Source: UMGS1387 sp045540015 (lineage in GTDB: Bacteria > Bacillota > Clostridia > Oscillospirales > CAG-382). Taken from it: a DNA stretch of 46,868 bases. The notes under the pieces were generated by a model. It was not told the origin of the DNA and made no database searches. It saw only the letters and a program-made list of their open reading frames with translations. The stretch spans positions 1 to 46,868 of the forward strand of contig JAZQGP010000008.1 in the NCBI GenBank assembly GCA_045540015.1. Reading direction: 5' to 3'. How positions within the stretch are numbered: position 1 is the first letter of the stretch; each line of letters starts with the position of its first letter. Shown here piece by piece: positions 24,202 through 32,182 of the stretch. The position numbers and the translations under genes are program-made.

Positions 24202-24210
24202 TGCGTAAGT
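24202..24210. promoter_or_regulatory. Operator half-site upstream of the lytic promoter
   Basis: TGCGTAAGT matches one arm of the two full operators (consensus ACGTAAG) and lies 8 bases upstream of the -35 box. It may be a weak third site for cooperative binding. Confidence 0.5.
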
Positions 24211-24235
24211 TTTTTTGCGTTTTGCAAAAAAAGCA

Positions 24236-24264
24236 TTGCATTTCACGAAAGTTCGTGTTATACT
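24236..24264 (+). promoter_or_regulatory. CI promoter with palindrome in the spacer
   Basis: TTGCAT (24236-24241), 17 bases and TATACT (24259-24264) form a good sigma-A promoter 23 bases before the CI-like start. The spacer holds the perfect dyad CACGAAAGTTCGTG (24244-24257), different in sequence from the ACGTAAG operators, so a second regulator may act here. Confidence 0.8.
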
Positions 24265-24286
24265 TGGACGTGAAAGAGGTGTTTGT

Positions 24287-24928
24287 ATGCCAAGTATACA
24301 TGAAAGATTAAAAGAAATGCGGCTTGCAAGAGGTTACACGCTTGCACAACTCGCAGAGCTTCTCGGAGTCAAAGAAGCAACTGTTCAACGCTACGAAAGC
24401 GGAGAAATTAAGAACATTAAACACGAAACCGTATCAATGCTCTCCGACATTCTGAAATGTTCCCCTCAGTATCTAATGGGGTGGACTAACGAACAACACA
24501 ACAATATTAACATCACAAACGAAGGTGTAAAAGCTTTCAGAGTCCCTGTCTACGGAAAAGTAGCAGCAGGCATCCCGTTGTCTGCTATAGAGGATATTAT
24601 CGACTACGAGGAAATCGATGAAAGGATGGCATCGCAGGGAGAATATATCGCGTTGCAGATTAAAGGTGACAGCATGGAACCCAAAATCAGCAGTGGCGAC
24701 GTTGTAATCGTCAGACTTCAAAGCGACTTCAACAACGGCGATACCGTCATTGTTCTCATCAATGGCGATGAGGCAACCTGCAAAAAAATAAAAAAGACAC
24801 CCGAAGGTGTCATGCTTATTTCTACAAACCCAAGTTATGAGCCTATGTTTTACTCCAAAGAACAGGTTGAAAACCTCCCCGTGCGTGTACTTGGAAAGGT
24901 TGTAGAACTTAGGGCAAAATTTATTTAG
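24287..24928 (+). CDS. CI-type phage repressor, LexA-like (HTH + S24 peptidase)
   Basis: ATG at 24287 with AGAGGTG upstream gives 213 residues. Residues 1-65 are an XRE HTH (LAQLAELLGVKEATVQRYES). Residues about 85-213 are a S24 LexA-like domain with the Ala94-Gly95 cleavage site in KVAAGIPLS, catalytic Ser129 in KGDSMEPKI and Lys166 in ATCKKIKK. RecA-stimulated self-cleavage on DNA damage should derepress the lytic promoter. It leads the plus-strand lysogeny operon with the HIRAN protein and the integrase. Confidence 0.95.
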   Translation: MPSIHERLKEMRLARGYTLAQLAELLGVKEATVQRYESGEIKNIKHETVSMLSDILKCSPQYLMGWTNEQHNNINITNEGVKAFRVPVYGKVAAGIPLSAIEDIIDYEEIDERMASQGEYIALQIKGDSMEPKISSGDVVIVRLQSDFNNGDTVIVLINGDEATCKKIKKTPEGVMLISTNPSYEPMFYSKEQVENLPVRVLGKVVELRAKFI

Positions 24929-24944
24929 TATAGAGAGGAATATC

Positions 24945-25775
24945 ATGAACAAACATCCCATTCTATATACCGCAAGATATTTATTCTTATCTATATCAAT
25001 CGTCTTCGCTTTATGCACACTCGTATTGCTGTGGAATGGTTTCACTTCAAACGGAGTAGTCTCATTCGTAAATCTCTTCTATGCAATAGGGTTTCTCATT
25101 GTTACAATAGTATTCTTTGTTATATACCTTTTTGTGTCCGGAGCATACGGACGAAGCTCAAGAAATGATACAAAGAACAGTACTGCTCTAATGGACGAGC
25201 TTGTTGTCTTTGCAAAAAACCGTAATGAAGTGATAGAAAAGATATCAAAAGCAAATTCGCATGAGGAACTTGAAAACATTCGTGTTGAAGTTGATTTGTA
25301 TAATGCTCGTGCCGAAAAGTTCGCAGCAGAACACGGTGTTTCTCCAAAGGTGATATCATATTCCGACTTTGATGCTAAGCTTGAAGAACATAACAACCAA
25401 ACATTTGAAGAAAAAATGCACGATAAATTCCCTCTTATTCCTGTAAGTGTCGGTGATTGGAAAGTTAAATTCAGATACCGCAATCAGCTTTGCGTAATTA
25501 AAGGGACAGAAAACGAGATAATCAACTATGCAGCAAATTGTATCGGTTGTCAACTGGATTTTGTTCAAGAACCGGAAAACGTTTATGATGAGGGTGCGAT
25601 TGCGATTTGTCTCGCCGGCAAAAAACTCGGATACATATACAAAAGTGATAGTGCTTACAACATGATACCAACGTGGATAAAATCAGGAATGCACTACTGC
25701 GGATATTTGAGCAATTGTGACGTGAATAATAATAAGCTTTACTATGACATAGGTTTTTATAAGAAGGAGGAATGA
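24945..25775 (+). CDS. Membrane protein with C-terminal HIRAN domain
   Basis: This 276-residue protein has two N-terminal membrane helices (residues about 10-31 and 42-64), a short helical linker around 85-125, and a C-terminal part from about 180 with the HIRAN pattern QEPENVYDEGAIAICLAGKK followed by LGYIYKSD. HIRAN domains bind DNA ends or damaged DNA in repair helicases. A free membrane-anchored form in a lysogeny operon suggests lysogenic conversion such as superinfection exclusion. It lies 16 bases after the CI gene and overlaps the recombinase by 4 bases (ATGA). Confidence 0.75.
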   Translation: MNKHPILYTARYLFLSISIVFALCTLVLLWNGFTSNGVVSFVNLFYAIGFLIVTIVFFVIYLFVSGAYGRSSRNDTKNSTALMDELVVFAKNRNEVIEKISKANSHEELENIRVEVDLYNARAEKFAAEHGVSPKVISYSDFDAKLEEHNNQTFEEKMHDKFPLIPVSVGDWKVKFRYRNQLCVIKGTENEIINYAANCIGCQLDFVQEPENVYDEGAIAICLAGKKLGYIYKSDSAYNMIPTWIKSGMHYCGYLSNCDVNNNKLYYDIGFYKKEE

Positions 25776-27298
25776 AAGTGCTCCAATACGCCGAATACAT
25801 CCGAAAGAGCCGCTACGACCGTGATTACGCAGAAGCAACTCTTGAAGAAACGCTTCACCGTCACAAGGTAATGCTCGATGCAGTTGCAAAGGCACAAAAC
25901 CTTCATGTTGTAAAAGTGTATAATGAAGTCGTGTCCGGTGAATCGATTTCACAGCGCCCTCAGATGCAACAGCTTCTTGAAGACGTTGCCGCAGGTATGT
26001 ACGCAGGTGTTCTCGTTGTAGATATAGACAGGCTTTCAAGAGGTAATTCAATAGACCAGGGCATTGTCGGACAGACCTTTAAGTACAGCGACACGAAGAT
26101 CATAACGCCAAATAAGACCTATGACCCGAACAATGATTTTGACGAAGAGTATTTCGAGTTCTCTCTTTTCATGTCGAGAAAAGAGTATAAAATTATCAAT
26201 AAACGACTTGAACGCGGAAGAAAGCAGTCAGCTAAAGAAGGTCGATTCATGGGTTCGATAGCTCCTTACGGCTATGAGCGCGTAAAAATCAAAGGCGATA
26301 AAGGCTACACTCTTAAAATCCTCGAAGAAGAGGCACAGTATGTAAGACTTATGTATAAGCTTTATAACCACGAAGGACTTGGGTGCAACAACATCGCCAA
26401 AAAGCTTAACAACCTCGGCGTTCCTACACGTTCCGGTGTTCAGTGGTCCGGCACAGTAGTAAAAACAATCCTGAACAATTGTGTTAATGCCGGACTTATC
26501 CGCTGCTCTCGTCGTAAAAAAATTAAAACCATGGTCAACGGAAAACTTGTGACGCGCTCAACCAACCTACGTGAATATCCGATTTACGAAGGTCTTCATG
26601 AAAGCATCGTCACCCGTGAGGAATGGGAAATGGTTTCACAGACCGCAAAAGAGAATAACCGTGGAAACATTCCGCTAAACTTCAATGCACCTCTTCAGAA
26701 CTATTACGCGGGTATGATTTTCTGTGAAAAATGCGGAACATATCTCACACGTTTTACTGCCGGCAGAAGAGAACCGCGCTTCGGATGCAAAAACACATCA
26801 TGCGATTGCGTTTCTGCCACATTCCGCGAAGTGGATGCAACAATAGTCACATCTCTTAAAAGCTGGCTTGCAGCGTATAAAAAGACGGTTGGTAAAAAGG
26901 TTGAGGAAACCGAACCCGATTACGAAGCTTTCTTCAAAAAGACAGATAGTGAAATATCAAAAGTACAACAGCAACTTGAAAAGTGCTTCACTTTCCTCGA
27001 GCAAGACGTGTACACGATAGAGGAATTTCAAAAGCGTAAAGCTTCACTCGATGAAAAGCTACAGGAACTTAAAACTCATAAAGAAAATGTAATCGACCTG
27101 CTTTCAGAGCAGAAGGCACGCCAAAAAAAACGTACAGAAATAATACCCGTAGCAGAAAACCTGCTTAAAAATTGGGAAACCCTCTCAAACGAAGAAAAAA
27201 ACGACCTGTTAAAACAAGTCGTAAAAAGAGTTACGTATTATAAGCCACCAAAAGCCGCTCCTGCAGACTTCGCAGTTAAGCTCTATCCAAACGTGTGA
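25772..27298 (+). CDS. Large serine recombinase (phage integrase)
   Basis: This 508-residue enzyme has the resolvase domain at residues 1-150 with catalytic Ser13 in YIRKSRYD and the RLSR motif near 88-92. A recombinase domain at about 170-290 includes GSIAPYGYERV. It is followed by a zinc-ribbon domain with CEKCG and a CKNTSCDC pair near 320-350, and a coiled coil at about 385-455. It integrates and excises the prophage and is next to the right attachment site, as is usual. GGAGGA precedes the start. Confidence 0.95.
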   Translation: MKVLQYAEYIRKSRYDRDYAEATLEETLHRHKVMLDAVAKAQNLHVVKVYNEVVSGESISQRPQMQQLLEDVAAGMYAGVLVVDIDRLSRGNSIDQGIVGQTFKYSDTKIITPNKTYDPNNDFDEEYFEFSLFMSRKEYKIINKRLERGRKQSAKEGRFMGSIAPYGYERVKIKGDKGYTLKILEEEAQYVRLMYKLYNHEGLGCNNIAKKLNNLGVPTRSGVQWSGTVVKTILNNCVNAGLIRCSRRKKIKTMVNGKLVTRSTNLREYPIYEGLHESIVTREEWEMVSQTAKENNRGNIPLNFNAPLQNYYAGMIFCEKCGTYLTRFTAGRREPRFGCKNTSCDCVSATFREVDATIVTSLKSWLAAYKKTVGKKVEETEPDYEAFFKKTDSEISKVQQQLEKCFTFLEQDVYTIEEFQKRKASLDEKLQELKTHKENVIDLLSEQKARQKKRTEIIPVAENLLKNWETLSNEEKNDLLKQVVKRVTYYKPPKAAPADFAVKLYPNV

Positions 27299-27360
27299 TT
27301 ATTTATACCCGATGTATGTAGCATTAAAGTGCACATGAATGGGGTTATCGTTTTGGGCCG
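27299..27360. other. Right attachment junction (attR) region
   Basis: Phage sequence ends and GH18-coding sequence begins within this stretch. From 27328 on, the plus-strand frame in phase with the GH18 fragment reads AHEWGYRFGPPLAIAPIPSV, while the in-phase stop TAA at 27325-27327 is phage-derived. The crossover should fall about 27325-27340, at or near codons for the conserved EWGY. The exact core cannot be fixed without the left junction. Confidence 0.7.
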
Positions 27361-27771
27361 CCGCTTGCAATTGCACCCATACCATCGGTGAGGAGAGTTC
27401 TTGACTATGCCGTCACCCGAATACCGCCCGAAAAGCTGATACTCGGTATATCAAACTACGGCTATGACTGGACACTTCCGTTTGTAAGAGGAGAATCCGA
27501 CGCTCCGTCACTTTCGTATCAACAGGCTATAGAGCTTGCAAGAAGATACAATTCCGAGATACAGTTTGACGAGCAGGCTAGAGCACCATTCTTTTATTAT
27601 ACAGACGATTTGGGACGTGAACACGTTGTCTGGTTTGAAGATGCAAGAAGCTTTGAAGCAAAGGTGGAGCTGATAGAGGAATATAATCTTGCCGGCGGCT
27701 TTATCTGGGATTTGATGCGCCCCAATCCGCAAGGGTACGTAACTTTGAATTCGATGCTGGATATTCAGTAG
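27328..27771 (+). pseudogene. 3' fragment of a GH18 spore-germination protein (YaaH/SleL type), split by the prophage
   Basis: The open frame encodes HEWGYRFGPPLAIAPIPSVR, then VLDYAVTRIPPEKLILGISN, YGYDWTLPF and, at the end, GGFIWDLMRPNPQGY. This is the C-terminal half of the GH18 domain of cortex-lytic germination proteins. The N-terminal part, including any LysM repeats and the DxxDxDxE catalytic motif, is missing. A GTG at 27388 could start a short peptide, but its homology begins upstream. The rest of the gene should lie left of the window on the same strand, beyond the left attachment site. Confidence 0.85.
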
Positions 27772-28133
27772 TGAATACTTTTTATAGCATTACAAAGATT
27801 CACCGCAGGAATACACAAAAAGAACCACATAACCGAATATCTGACACAAATCTGTCCCATAAAGTTAAAAGGAATTGACGAATAGTTCCACACCTCCCAG
27901 CCGAGCTTTATGTTTACAACGTAACCCACAGCAAGCTCAAGGCTTGTGATTATAATTGCGCCGAAAAGGCATTTTATAACAAAAGGGACATTTAGCAAGT
28001 TGTTCATCGTGTATATCAGGAAAAGGCATATTCCGCCTGTCAGCGCCATTGTCCAGTGGGTATAGCCACGCCACATTATTTCTATAATGCTGTAGCCGAC
28101 AGCACCTACGCAAAACGCAATTAATTCATTCAA
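27765..28133 (-). CDS. CmpB-like (putative ABC-transporter type IV) membrane protein
   Basis: The likely start is TTG at 28133, eight bases after GGAG, giving 122 residues from MNELIAFCVGAVGYSIIEIM. An ATG at 28196 would put the hairpin inside the gene. There are about four membrane helices, with the family phrases WRGYTHWTM, ELAVGYVVNIKLGWEVWNYS and FNFMGQICVRYSVMWFFL. The family is widespread in Clostridia, and its transport role is not shown. It converges on the GH18 fragment with a 7-base overlap. Confidence 0.8.
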   Translation of the reverse strand: MNELIAFCVGAVGYSIIEIMWRGYTHWTMALTGGICLFLIYTMNNLLNVPFVIKCLFGAIIITSLELAVGYVVNIKLGWEVWNYSSIPFNFMGQICVRYSVMWFFLCIPAVNLCNAIKSIHY

Positions 28134-28140
28134 AAAAATC

Positions 28141-28175
28141 ACTCCGGATAGTATTTCACATATATTATCCGGAGT
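28141..28175 (-). promoter_or_regulatory. Leader hairpin pairing the ribosome binding site
   Basis: On the minus strand, ACTCCGGATA and TATCCGGAGT pair around a 15-base loop. The second arm contains the GGAG that serves the TTG start at 28133, so folding would hide it. This could be a thermosensor or a protein/ligand-controlled switch. On the plus strand the same hairpin followed by a T-rich stretch may act as a weak terminator. Confidence 0.6.
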
Positions 28176-28213
28176 ATTTGTTTTATTATACCGCAAAACG
28201 TGTAAGGAAAAAG

Positions 28214-29374
28214 CTACTTATTTTTGCATGATTTAAAGCGTGCAAATTTCTTTCGTGTATTCTCAAGCTTTTCAACATCGCTTTCGGGCGCATTATTGTA
28301 AAGATGTATTATTTCGCGTTCATTGAGAGTCTTTATTATTATTGCTCCTATCGGAAAAACAAAAAGTCCCGCAAATCCCATTATTCTGACACCCGCATAC
28401 ATCGCCATAAGCGTCACAAGCGGATAAAGACCGATTGTATTCCCCACAATCTTAGGTTCAAGTATCTGTCGGAAAACGGTTATTATTCCGTATAGAACGA
28501 GCAATCCCACCGCCCTTGCATTATCTCCGAGAAACAAACTGATAATGCTCCACGGAACAAGTATTGTTCCCGTACCGAATATAGGGAGCATGTCTACAAA
28601 TGAAATAACAAGTGCGAGAATTACGGCATAGTTCACTTTTAAAATGAGAAACCCCGTCAGAAGCTCAGAGAAAGTAATAAGCGTGAGAACCAAATACGCA
28701 CGGAACAAATCCTTGACCGTTTTTAAAAAGCTGTTTTTGAGAGAAGAAACAAATTCCTTTGACTTTCCGCGAAATTGCACCGAAAAGAATGCAACGATTT
28801 TTTCGTAATCGCTTCCGATATAAAACATGGAAATGAACGTCAGAACCATAAAAACCACGGCTTGCGGAAAAAATGACAGGAATGACATTATTTTTTCAAC
28901 AATTTTCGGATAGAAATTCCCCGCAAAATCAAGCAGCAGCTTGTCTGCATTCAGGATTTTCTCGGATACTGAGTCGGACAGCGTGCTTCCTATACTGCCT
29001 CCGGGTATTCTTCTCAGAAAATCCCCGACTCTTACAGACAGCATCTCAAGCATATCCGTGAGCCCTCCGTTTGCAAGAAATGCTGCAAGAGTTACCGTTT
29101 CATGCAGCAGTCTTGATACTGCAAAGTAAAGCATTAGAGACAGAAAACTGACGAGAATAACTGTAAGTGCGCCGCTTGCAAGCTTTTTTGAAATGCCGAG
29201 CTTTTGCACGAAAAAGGAAATCAAGGGCTTTGCCGCGCATATGAGTAAAAAAGCTGTTATAAACGGAAGTAAAGAAGGGACTATATATCTGAATCCGAGA
29301 AACAGAGCAAGAATTATTAATGCGGTATAAAGAATTATAACAAGCACTCTGAGATATCCTTTTTCGGGCAGCAT
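28214..29374 (-). CDS. ytvI: AI-2E-family transporter, YtvI-like
   Basis: This 386-residue polytopic protein has 7-8 membrane segments with the characteristic hydrophobic and Gly-rich loops (DMLPIFGTGTILVPW, and EPKIVGNTIGLYPLVTLMAM). It follows GAGGTGAGAAAGA and begins MLPEKGYLRVLVIILYTALI. The family includes YtvI, a membrane protein linked to sporulation in Bacillus. Substrate is unknown. Confidence 0.8.
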   Translation of the reverse strand: MLPEKGYLRVLVIILYTALIILALFLGFRYIVPSLLPFITAFLLICAAKPLISFFVQKLGISKKLASGALTVILVSFLSLMLYFAVSRLLHETVTLAAFLANGGLTDMLEMLSVRVGDFLRRIPGGSIGSTLSDSVSEKILNADKLLLDFAGNFYPKIVEKIMSFLSFFPQAVVFMVLTFISMFYIGSDYEKIVAFFSVQFRGKSKEFVSSLKNSFLKTVKDLFRAYLVLTLITFSELLTGFLILKVNYAVILALVISFVDMLPIFGTGTILVPWSIISLFLGDNARAVGLLVLYGIITVFRQILEPKIVGNTIGLYPLVTLMAMYAGVRIMGFAGLFVFPIGAIIIKTLNEREIIHLYNNAPESDVEKLENTRKKFARFKSCKNK

Positions 29375-29452
29375 TCTTTCTCACCTCTCGATTCAAATTA
29401 TACGTCAGCACCGCTATGAAATGTAAAAAAGTCAAAAAAGACGAAAAAAGTG

Positions 29453-29481
29453 TTGATTTTACGTTTTGATTGTGGTATAAT
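29453..29481 (+). promoter_or_regulatory. Promoter of the homoserine dehydrogenase gene
   Basis: TTGATT, 17 bases and TATAAT lie 65 bases upstream of the start. The leader is short and shows no T-box or terminator. Confidence 0.75.
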
Positions 29482-29545
29482 ACTAACAATTATTCTCTGA
29501 AAAAATATTGTCACTTTATCATTATACGAAGAGGAGGATTGTTTT

Positions 29546-30742
29546 ATGATAAATATTGCAATACTGGGATTTGGCGTCGTCGGTTCGGGCGTTGCCGAAA
29601 CAATTCTTACAAATTCGGAAAAGATTACTGCGCATCTTAACGGAAATGCCGTGAATATAAAGTATATTCTTGATCTTCGCGAATTTCCCGAGCATATCCT
29701 TGCCGACCGTGTTGTGCACGACATAAATACCATTCTTGAGGATGAAGAGGTTTCAATTGTAGTTGAAACAATGGGCGGCGAAAACCCTGCATTCAAGTTC
29801 AGCGAAAGTGCGATTCTTAAAGGAAAGAGTGTTGTTACCTCGAATAAAGAAGTTGTTGCGCTTCACGGAGCGTATCTTTCCAGACTTGCGAAGGAAAACG
29901 GTGCAACATACTTATTTGAAGCAAGTGTCGGCGGCGGCATACCGATAATAAGACCGCTTTGGCAGTGCCTTGCGGCAAATGAAATCGAGTCAATATCGGG
30001 TATACTCAACGGTACTTGCAACTACATTCTCACCAAAATGAAAAACGACAAGCTCGATTTTGCAACTGCCCTGTCAAACGCGCAAAAGCTCGGCTATGCC
30101 GAACGCGACCCTTCTGCTGACATTGAAGGAAAGGACACCTGTCGCAAAATTGCAATTCTTTCTTCGCTTGCTTTCGGAAAGACTATAACTCCCGATATGA
30201 TTCATTGTGAAGGCATTACGGAAATAACCTATGATGACCTTGAGTATGCGGATTCTTTGGGATGCTCCGTAAAGCTTCTCGGGCGCGCACAAAAAACAGA
30301 CGACGGAAAGGTTGTTATCATTACTGCACCCTTCTTTGTTCCCAAGAGCAATCTTCTCGGAGACGTAAACGACGTATACAACGGCATTTCCGTTGTCGGC
30401 AACATCGTCGGAAGCGTGTTCTTCTCGGGCCGCGGTGCAGGAAGCCTTCCTACAGCGAGTGCCGTTGCAGCAGACGTTCTCGATGCGGCAAGAGACTGCA
30501 AAAAGAACATGTGCTGGAGTGAAGAAAAGGCAGACTTCCTTGAAAGCACAAGCGACAATGTAACACGTGCCTACGTCAGAACAAAGGCTACCGTTGATTC
30601 AATAAAGTCTTTCTTTGTTGATGCGGATATAACAGAAAACGGAACGTACAAAATGTTTGTGACTCCTCCAATTCCCGAAAGCGACCTTGAAAAGCGTCTT
30701 TCTGGTCTTGATAATGAGTATGTGAGAATACGCCTTCTGTAA
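29546..30742 (+). CDS. hom: Homoserine dehydrogenase
   Basis: The enzyme reduces aspartate semialdehyde to homoserine in threonine and methionine synthesis. The Rossmann motif GFGVVGSGVAE is at residues 8-18; GGIPIIRPLWQCLA and the catalytic region DPSADIEGKDTCRKIAI follow near 130-210. It begins after GAGGAGG. The protein is 398 residues, shorter than the usual 430: the C-terminal ACT-like part (from about 345) seems shrunken, so feedback inhibition by threonine may be weak or altered. It is a monocistronic gene ending in a terminator. Confidence 0.95.
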   Translation: MINIAILGFGVVGSGVAETILTNSEKITAHLNGNAVNIKYILDLREFPEHILADRVVHDINTILEDEEVSIVVETMGGENPAFKFSESAILKGKSVVTSNKEVVALHGAYLSRLAKENGATYLFEASVGGGIPIIRPLWQCLAANEIESISGILNGTCNYILTKMKNDKLDFATALSNAQKLGYAERDPSADIEGKDTCRKIAILSSLAFGKTITPDMIHCEGITEITYDDLEYADSLGCSVKLLGRAQKTDDGKVVIITAPFFVPKSNLLGDVNDVYNGISVVGNIVGSVFFSGRGAGSLPTASAVAADVLDAARDCKKNMCWSEEKADFLESTSDNVTRAYVRTKATVDSIKSFFVDADITENGTYKMFVTPPIPESDLEKRLSGLDNEYVRIRLL

Positions 30743-30807
30743 TTATCAGTATTTCCAAAACCGCAACATTTAAACTGAAAAACACGAATTGTTTAAAAGC
30801 AATATGT

Positions 30808-30848
30808 AAAACAGCCTATCACTATACTAAAGTGACAGGCTGTTTTTT
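30808..30848 (+). terminator. Intrinsic terminator after hom
   Basis: AAACAGCCTATCAC pairs with GTGACAGGCTGTTT around a 9-base loop, with one mismatch, and is followed by a run of T. On the minus strand it also ends in a short T-run and could serve the converging permease gene. Confidence 0.85.
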
Positions 30849-30939
30849 CTGTTTGTTTATCTTTTTCATTCCGTTTGGTTTTGCTTATCTGACAGTTACC
30901 ATTGTTTTTCCGTCTAAAAAATGCAGACTTCCTAACATT

Positions 30940-32049
30940 TTATGCGAAATAAATGCTCATTACAACCATAAGGAACGCAAGAAAGCCGAAATTGAAAAGA
31001 GAGAACATTTTCATGTATTTTCCCGTTCCGTCGGGATCACGAAGAACATACTCGCGAAGCGTTATAAGGCTTGCAAGCGAAGATATAATTGTTCCGCACC
31101 CGCCAATGTTAACCCCCACAAGAAGCTGAGGGTAGTTTTCCGTAAACTGTGACAGAAGTATTGCAGACGGAACGTTACTTATAAGCTGACACGAAAGCGC
31201 ACTTACCACAAGCGTGTTTTTTTGCAGAAGCATTGCAAAAAAGTCGCGGACAACAGGTATACGCGCCATGTTTCCTGCAAAAACAAAGAATGCAACAAAT
31301 GTAAAGAGAAGTCCGTAGTCAACCATTCTGAGAGCCTTCCTGTCGGTAAACAAAAGCACAAAAGGGATAACAACAAGCCCTATCCAGTAAGGAATACCGC
31401 GGAAAACTATTGCTATGGCAAGAACAAAAAGCACAAGATAAAGAGAGGTTCGCTTGACGTTAAAAGAGTCACCGTCCTCGGTAATTGAGAGCTTTTCTCC
31501 CTTTACAAAAACTATGCAGCAAAGCGTAATAAGCGCAATCGACAGCACAAACGGCAGGCACATTATTTGCATGAATTCACCTGTAGGAATGTTGAATTTA
31601 GTGTACAGATACAAATTCTGCGGATTTCCGAAAGGCGTAAGCATACCTCCGAGGTTTGCCGCGATATTCTGCATAATAAAGGTAAATGCCATATACTGCT
31701 TTTTATCCGTTGTATCAAGCACAAAATATCCTAGAGGCAGAAATGTGAGAAGTGCCATATCGTTTGCAATGAGCATTGAGCCTATAAAGGTTATGTACAC
31801 AAGTGCAAGCACACATCTTCTTGCAGTACCGAATTTTTTCACTATCTTCTTTGCAAGAATATAAAAGAAGTTCACGTTTTTGAGTGCGCACACAACTGCA
31901 AGCACGCAAAAAAGACACGTCAGTGTTTTAAAGTCAAAATACGAAACATATTCTTTATCGGGAGTGACTATAAAAGAAGTAGCAACAGCAAGTAAAAGTG
32001 CTGCAGACAGGGCTACATTTCTTTTTATCCATCTTACAATTTTTATCAT
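30940..32049 (-). CDS. Anion permease-family membrane protein (ArsB/NhaD/SLC13-like)
   Basis: ATG at 32049 gives 369 residues with about 10-11 hydrophobic helices. MLTPFGNPQNLYLYTKF and NVPSAILLSQFTENYPQLLV are the conserved Gly/Asn/Pro loops of the ion-transporter superfamily. The upstream part of the open frame crosses the divergent greA promoter and is unlikely to be translated. Substrate is unknown; a carboxylate, arsenite or sulfate exporter or importer would all fit. Confidence 0.75.
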   Translation of the reverse strand: MIKIVRWIKRNVALSAALLLAVATSFIVTPDKEYVSYFDFKTLTCLFCVLAVVCALKNVNFFYILAKKIVKKFGTARRCVLALVYITFIGSMLIANDMALLTFLPLGYFVLDTTDKKQYMAFTFIMQNIAANLGGMLTPFGNPQNLYLYTKFNIPTGEFMQIMCLPFVLSIALITLCCIVFVKGEKLSITEDGDSFNVKRTSLYLVLFVLAIAIVFRGIPYWIGLVVIPFVLLFTDRKALRMVDYGLLFTFVAFFVFAGNMARIPVVRDFFAMLLQKNTLVVSALSCQLISNVPSAILLSQFTENYPQLLVGVNIGGCGTIISSLASLITLREYVLRDPDGTGKYMKMFSLFNFGFLAFLMVVMSIYFA

Positions 32050-32122
32050 AACACAGCTCTTTTCGTCAAAATAATCCAAATCAGTATACACCTTTTTTAT
32101 ATCAAAGTCAATATTTTTTGAG

Positions 32123-32151
32123 TTGACACAACATGATTTTAACGCTATAAT
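32123..32151 (+). promoter_or_regulatory. Promoter of the GreA-like gene
   Basis: TTGACA, 17 bases and TATAAT, a near-perfect sigma-A promoter, lie 31 bases before the GreA-like start. Confidence 0.9.
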
Positions 32152-32182
32152 ATACATAATCAAACCGACAGGAGAAACAGAT

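Larger units (their letters stand above)
1..27335. mobile_element. Tailed (siphovirus-like, HK97-type) prophage, right-hand part
   Basis: A nearly unbroken phage gene set runs from the left edge to the serine recombinase: early genes, terminase, portal, capsid, neck, tail and baseplate on the minus strand, and repressor, HIRAN protein and integrase on the plus strand. The right boundary lies between the recombinase stop at 27298 and about 27335, where GH18-like coding sequence begins. The left end, including lysis genes and the left attachment site, is outside the window. All main structural genes have open frames, so the element looks intact as far as it can be seen. Confidence 0.95.

Noticed and set aside
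24473..25045. Minus-strand open frame across the repressor gene
   Set aside because: It is antisense to the CI-like repressor, whose motifs are clear.
27388..27771. GTG-started 127-residue gene
   Set aside because: Homology to GH18 proteins continues upstream of the GTG to about 27331, so this is the 3' part of a split gene rather than an independent gene.
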